From contig NZ_FQXU01000015.1 in the NCBI RefSeq assembly GCF_900130055.1, positions 25,170 to 89,169 on the forward strand: a stretch of 64,000 nucleotides of DNA. The letters run 5' to 3'. The stretch comes from Clostridium intestinale DSM 6191 (GTDB lineage: Bacteria > Bacillota > Clostridia > Clostridiales > Clostridiaceae). Made by a program: the position numbers and the translations under genes. A model generated the notes under the pieces. It was not told where the DNA came from. It saw nothing but the letters and a program-made list of their open reading frames with translations, and ran no database searches. This document shows positions 60,446-64,000 of the stretch, piece by piece; the first letter of the stretch is position 1; every line of letters starts with the position of its first letter.

Positions 60446-61713
60446 AATATATCGTAAAGAATAGGTCCATCAGCTTCAGGAAGAGAGCCACCTAAAATGT
60501 GAGCTAAAGTTGGTCCTTCAGATGTAAGATGCATAGGACCTATAGGATGATTTTTCTTTATAGAAGGTCCTTTTAACATAAAAACAGTTTGGTAATCTTT
60601 GATTTTTGGATCGTAACCATGAGTAGCCTTATGGTATTTATCGCTAACTTCTTCAATAACATCTCCATCAATATCATTTATAAAATAGTAACCTCTCTTA
60701 GCCTCTAGCATAAAATCACAATGATTATCTGCACCACGTAAGGAAGCTTCTTCTTCAGAAAGTATAGTTTCTATACAGTTATTATTTTCAGAAGAGAACT
60801 TCTTTAATAAATTAAATACAAAATCCTTTTTTAATTTGTTTTTAATATAAATATAAGCAGAACCATCACAATAGTTGCAATAAGCGATGTAATCTTCTAT
60901 TAAACCTTTGTCATTTACACATATAAGTGAATTGTCTATAAATAACTTGTTAAGCTTTATTACATAATCCGCATCTAAAAAGCTATGGTCTCCTAAGACC
61001 ACTAGAGTAGTCTCATCATACATATTAAGCTTCTCTAGAGAACCTATAATTCTACCTAACCTATTATCATGCCTTTTCAAAGCATCATAAGCCTCTTTAG
61101 ATGAATAACCGTAATTATGACGATTAGTATCTAGATCAGTAAAATGAACCATCATAAAATCAGATTTTTTACTTTCAAGCAGATATAAAAAAGATTCAAG
61201 CACAAAATCATCAAGATTAGGTTGTTTAAGTCCATCTCTTATATGTCCAAACTTGTTATTAATATCAAATTGAAAATATTTGCTCCCGTTTAATAAAGAA
61301 ACCAGTATCTGATTTTGCCAAGGTCTAGTTGGAAAAACTTCAGGAACATTATAATCAATATCAGCCTTTCCAGTAACTGGCCACAAAAAAGTAGAGGTTT
61401 TCATTCTTTTTTCTTTTGCAACTTCGTATAAAGTTTTACCTTTTATATATTTCCTTTGCCAGTACCAATCCGAGTTAGTTGGGAATTTAGGCTGAACCAA
61501 GGTATTATTTATTATTCCATGATTAATAGGATTTTTACCAGTAGAAATGGTTGTGTGTGCTGGATAAGTTAATGATGGATAAACAGATTCCACATCATTA
61601 GAATAAGAACCTTCATTTATGATTCTTGAGAAGCTCGGAAAACCTTTCATTAATTCAAAATCTTTTTTATCTATTGCATCAAAGGAAATTATAATCATAT
61701 ATTTTGATTGCAT
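60433..61713 (-). CDS. Alkaline phosphatase-superfamily phosphodiesterase (NPP type)
   Basis: 426-aa metal-dependent hydrolase of the type I phosphodiesterase/nucleotide pyrophosphatase family. IIISFDAIDKKDFELM near the start, the nucleophile threonine region SVYPSLTYPAHTTISTGKNP, IDYNVPEVFPTRPW, MMVHFTDLDTNRHNYG (metal ligands) and TTLVVLGDHSFLDADY; KATHGYDPKIKDYQTVFMLK carries the last histidine. No signal peptide, so a cytoplasmic enzyme is suggested. Substrate could be a nucleotide or a phosphodiester lipid head group; unknown. Confidence 0.85.
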   Translation of the reverse strand: MQSKYMIIISFDAIDKKDFELMKGFPSFSRIINEGSYSNDVESVYPSLTYPAHTTISTGKNPINHGIINNTLVQPKFPTNSDWYWQRKYIKGKTLYEVAKEKRMKTSTFLWPVTGKADIDYNVPEVFPTRPWQNQILVSLLNGSKYFQFDINNKFGHIRDGLKQPNLDDFVLESFLYLLESKKSDFMMVHFTDLDTNRHNYGYSSKEAYDALKRHDNRLGRIIGSLEKLNMYDETTLVVLGDHSFLDADYVIKLNKLFIDNSLICVNDKGLIEDYIAYCNYCDGSAYIYIKNKLKKDFVFNLLKKFSSENNNCIETILSEEEASLRGADNHCDFMLEAKRGYYFINDIDGDVIEEVSDKYHKATHGYDPKIKDYQTVFMLKGPSIKKNHPIGPMHLTSEGPTLAHILGGSLPEADGPILYDIFKNK

Positions 61714-61794
61714 AAAATCACTCCTAGAATATATTTACACATATAATTATATCAAATATATTCCAATTTTTTTATTAAAATCACTTTAAATTTC

Positions 61795-61842
61795 TAAAAA
61801 AATAACCACTCAAAATTAACATAAATATTTTGAGTGGTTATT
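61795..61842 (-). terminator. Terminator of the DUF1700-DUF4097 operon
   Basis: 16-bp stem (61801-61816 with 61827-61842), 10-base loop; on the minus strand followed by seven T (complement of 61795-61801). Confidence 0.85.
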
Positions 61843-61843
61843 A

Positions 61844-62767
61844 TTATTTTTTATTTATCGATAAATCACCAGAAGTAGAGTTAAATCTAATTTTTGAATT
61901 AGAATTGTTATTTGATCCAAATTCATTAGATACAGATCCACTTAAAGTTTCAGTAGTTAATGCAAAAGATGCGCTAGAAGGAAGTGTTAAGTTCGTATAT
62001 CCTGAAACAGTAGAAAATTTATAATCATTATTAAAGCTATTAAAATCTACATTTATATCTCCAGATACTGTTTTACAATTTATATTTCCAGAAAAGTTTT
62101 GAGCATACACACTACCAGATATATTTTCAATAGTAGATGTTTCAGTAGTTACATTATTAAAAGAAATATTGCCTGAAGTAGAACTGGAATTAATACTTTT
62201 TGTATTAATATTCATTAATTCCAAATCACCTGAAATAGTTTTAATATCTATAGAATTAAAACTATTATTATTAATATTGATATAAGAAGATGTAGAGGAT
62301 ATATTTAAGTTCTTATTATAGTTATTTGGTATAAAAACTTTAATAGACATATCTCCTGAATTAAATAAGTTAGAAAGTAGATTTATATTATTAGAAAATG
62401 AAAAAGTTACCTGATTTCCTGAAATAGCTTTTTCAAGCTTAAAGTCTTGAATAGAATTATTAGTACTTACATTTCCAATAGCACTTACTGAAACTTCGTT
62501 TTTATCCCAAGTTTCAATAGTTATATTCCCTGTAACGAAATTTAAGTTTACTGAATCTATCCCATCTAAAGAATTAGATTCAGTTGAATCTACACCATAG
62601 GTATAAGTGTTTCTATTAAAAAATGAATTTACATTTATATTTAATTTACTTAAATCATTAACACTTATATTTGATGAGAGTAAACTAATAATTACGCCTG
62701 TATAACTTATTATACATATGATTATTAAAATTATAGAAAAGCTAAATAAGCTAAGTTTTTTCTTCAT
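61844..62767 (-). CDS. DUF4097-family beta-helical surface protein
   Basis: 307-aa protein with one N-terminal membrane helix (about residues 8-30) and an external region very rich in Ser, Asn, Thr and Ile. It has the repeating DUF4097 pattern, in which short strands of the type SINNNS/TISGDLELMN/STSGNISFNN/NISGSVYAQN/TVSGDINVDF recur every ~20 residues; five or more SG-containing repeats are visible. This predicts a right-handed beta-solenoid. Related proteins (YvlB/LiaX-like) act in envelope-stress sensing. AGGAGG ribosome site; co-transcribed with the DUF1700 gene, 14 bases upstream. Confidence 0.83.
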   Translation of the reverse strand: MKKKLSLFSFSIILIIICIISYTGVIISLLSSNISVNDLSKLNINVNSFFNRNTYTYGVDSTESNSLDGIDSVNLNFVTGNITIETWDKNEVSVSAIGNVSTNNSIQDFKLEKAISGNQVTFSFSNNINLLSNLFNSGDMSIKVFIPNNYNKNLNISSTSSYININNNSFNSIDIKTISGDLELMNINTKSINSSSTSGNISFNNVTTETSTIENISGSVYAQNFSGNINCKTVSGDINVDFNSFNNDYKFSTVSGYTNLTLPSSASFALTTETLSGSVSNEFGSNNNSNSKIRFNSTSGDLSINKK

Positions 62768-62781
62768 AGATAAGTCACCTC

Positions 62782-63462
62782 CTAATTAAATAAATTTTTC
62801 ATGAATGCAAAAAACTTCTTTGTAAGATACCATAAAAATTTAAAAATTTGAATTATTATTATAAAAGATAGAATTGTAAGAGAAATATTCCCTATTAAAA
62901 AGAAAATGGTAGATGCCATAGGAATTTGATCTAGAACACTTCCGAGCATATCCTTTAAGTGACCAGTATTTAATAGTTTTGCAAAAAATAATAGAACACT
63001 ACTAAAGGTTAAGGCTAATGAAAATATAATTCCAGAAAATAAGGCTGCAATTGTTGCAAAAACAGCACCTATTATTCCAGGAGAAAGAATTAAAACTACA
63101 ATAATAAGAAAAATAGTCAATAAAATTGATTTATCAGATTTTTTATTTCTTACAGATTCATAATTATTGTAAGAATTATTAGTATAGTTTTTATAATCAC
63201 TATCTGGCTCTTTTATTTCAGATTTAAAACTTGGAGTATATTCAACCTCATTCTCCTCAGGCGTATTATGAGAGTTTCCATTATATTTTTCGATTATTTC
63301 ATAGGGACTGCCTAACTCTTGTATTATTTCATGATCACTTTTTCCACTTGAAATCCCTATATCGAAATGTTCTTCATACTGAGAAATTATGTCGTCTCTT
63401 TGTTCTTTAGGCATTTGTATAAGACCATTTGTTAATATATTTATAAATTCACTTTTTATCAA
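62782..63462 (-). CDS. DUF1700/HAAS-domain membrane protein
   Basis: 226-aa protein. The N-terminal ~60 residues are the HAAS helical domain (EFINILTNGLIQMPKEQRDD through IIQELGSPYEIIEKYNG); then a charged linker with NNYESVRNKKSDK, and three or four membrane helices. Such proteins usually sit between a PadR regulator and a DUF4097 protein. Here the DUF4097 gene is next, but no PadR gene adjoins it; upstream lies the rRNA operon promoter. Start is TTG at 63460-63462 with AAAGGAGG on the minus strand. Confidence 0.83.
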   Translation of the reverse strand: MIKSEFINILTNGLIQMPKEQRDDIISQYEEHFDIGISSGKSDHEIIQELGSPYEIIEKYNGNSHNTPEENEVEYTPSFKSEIKEPDSDYKNYTNNSYNNYESVRNKKSDKSILLTIFLIIVVLILSPGIIGAVFATIAALFSGIIFSLALTFSSVLLFFAKLLNTGHLKDMLGSVLDQIPMASTIFFLIGNISLTILSFIIIIQIFKFLWYLTKKFFAFMKNLFN

Positions 63463-63622
63463 ATTCGTTACCTCCTTTTTGTTTATCGTATATCTGAATT
63501 GTATGATTTTAATAAGTGGAATTCAAGACGTTTAGACTTACATTAAGGAAATCTTAAGAAGGCAATAAGAATTATTAAAGAAGTACTTAAAATAATAAGT
63601 TTAAAAAAATGAATATTTTTTG

Positions 63623-63651
63623 TTGACATCGATTTAAAGAGATGTTATTAT
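63623..63651 (+). promoter_or_regulatory. rRNA operon promoter
   Basis: TTGACA (63623-63628), 17-bp spacer, TATTAT (63646-63651); near-consensus and about 270 bases before the 16S gene. It is divergent from the DUF1700 gene. Confidence 0.85.
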
Positions 63652-63657
63652 GAATAA

Positions 63658-63917
63658 GTCGCCAAGTGGTGACGATGTTATTTGAAAATTAAACAGAGGA
63701 AACTTAAGAAGTTTTGAATAAAACTTACACAACGAAAGTTGTGAGTAAGTAATTGTAACAAATGTGAAATTTGGAACAACTACTTATAGTCAACGTAATT
63801 CTTAGAGTAAGATTAAACTAAAATTTGTGCACACCAAACGATTTGTAAGAAGGAAACTCCTCAGCGAAGCTGATGAGTAAGTTCCGCTGACCAAATCAGA
63901 GATTTGGAGCGCCACTT
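63658..63917 (+). other. rRNA leader with several hairpins
   Basis: Transcribed spacer before 16S, with no gene. Visible structures: ACACAAC-GAAA-GTTGTG around 63727-63743 with flanking CTTA/TAAG; ACTCCTCAGC-GAA-GCTGATGAGT at about 63855-63877 enclosed by GGAA/TTCC; and a perfect CCAAATC-AGA-GATTTGG near 63891-63907. GAAAATTAAACAGAGGAAAC (about 63683) is the usual clostridial rRNA leader motif. These probably serve antitermination and RNase III-type processing. Confidence 0.7.
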
Positions 63918-64000
63918 AAATTGAGAGTTTGATCCTGGCTCAGGACGAACGCTGGCGGCGTGCTTAACACATGCAAGTCGAGCGAGGAAATTGCTTCGGT
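63918..64000 (+). rRNA. 16S ribosomal RNA, 5' end (partial)
   Basis: GAGAGTTTGATCCTGGCTCA followed by GGACGAACGCTGGCGGCGTG and CTTAACACATGCAAGTCGAG is the universal bacterial 16S start. The variable-region 1 sequence that follows (CGAGGAAATTGCTTCGGT) is of the kind seen in Clostridium cluster I. The gene continues beyond the window. The mature 5' end is placed to within a few bases. Confidence 0.98.

Overview
The window looks like a chromosomal segment of a low-GC, spore-former-type Firmicute, most probably Clostridium sensu stricto. Reasons: very AT-rich DNA with strong AGGAGG-type ribosome sites; an archaeal-type (short) aspartyl-tRNA synthetase in one operon with gatCAB behind a T-box leader; a clostridial glycerol operon with a DUF1667 protein; an AgrBD peptide system; and the first ~80 bases of a 16S rRNA gene at the right edge, preceded by a typical clostridial rRNA leader. 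I see no insertion sequence, prophage, CRISPR array or tRNA gene.

Layout. 1-2215: the tail of a GH1 phospho-beta-glucosidase, then aguA-aguB (agmatine to putrescine). 2447-10137: a sugar-acid-type catabolic locus with a KDPG-type aldolase, mannose-family PTS subunits (IIB, IIC, IID, IIA), a hydroxyacid dehydrogenase, a SIS phosphosugar isomerase, a DapA-like lyase, a CdaR/PucR-type regulator and a second divergent IIB overlapping that regulator. 10175-15183 (minus strand): aspS-gatC-gatA-gatB behind a T-box with one stem I but two successive antiterminator/terminator modules. 15293-19891: HAD phosphatase, ComFB-like protein, 4HBT thioesterase, chemotaxis receptor, nitroreductase. 20093-28095: a MacB/FtsX-type exporter, a Gfo/Idh oxidoreductase, recQ and a dus gene. 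28179-33003: a two-component system plus a permease-ATPase-permease ABC exporter. 33110-37805: RpiR regulator, VanX-like dipeptidase lipoprotein, alanine symporter, DUF815 ATPase. 38053-40913: an agr-type quorum-sensing locus (LytTR regulator and sensor kinase on +, agrB and a 43-codon agrD on -, converging). 41165-42121: PAS-GGDEF protein. 42368-48396: glycerol operon (two FAD oxidoreductases, DUF1667, glpP, glpK, glpF). 48505-57589: small accessory and housekeeping genes, including a GntR-ABC operon with an operator overlapping a consensus promoter, Nramp, an ADP-ribosylglycohydrolase, YbaK and ispF. 57661-63462: a 56-aa small protein, class D-like sortase, a SigI-C/RsgI fusion, RluF-like pseudouridine synthase, a phosphodiesterase, and DUF4097/DUF1700 genes. 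63623-64000: rRNA promoter, leader and 16S start.

The items most worth a second look are: (1) agrD, which has serine rather than cysteine at the ring position and so predicts a lactone autoinducer; (2) a single polypeptide joining the C-terminal domain of sigma-I to a complete RsgI-type anti-sigma protein; (3) the doubled antiterminator T-box with overlapping GAA/AAC triplets in the specifier loop; and (4) the PTS locus of unknown substrate with a IIB-like protein translationally coupled to its regulator.
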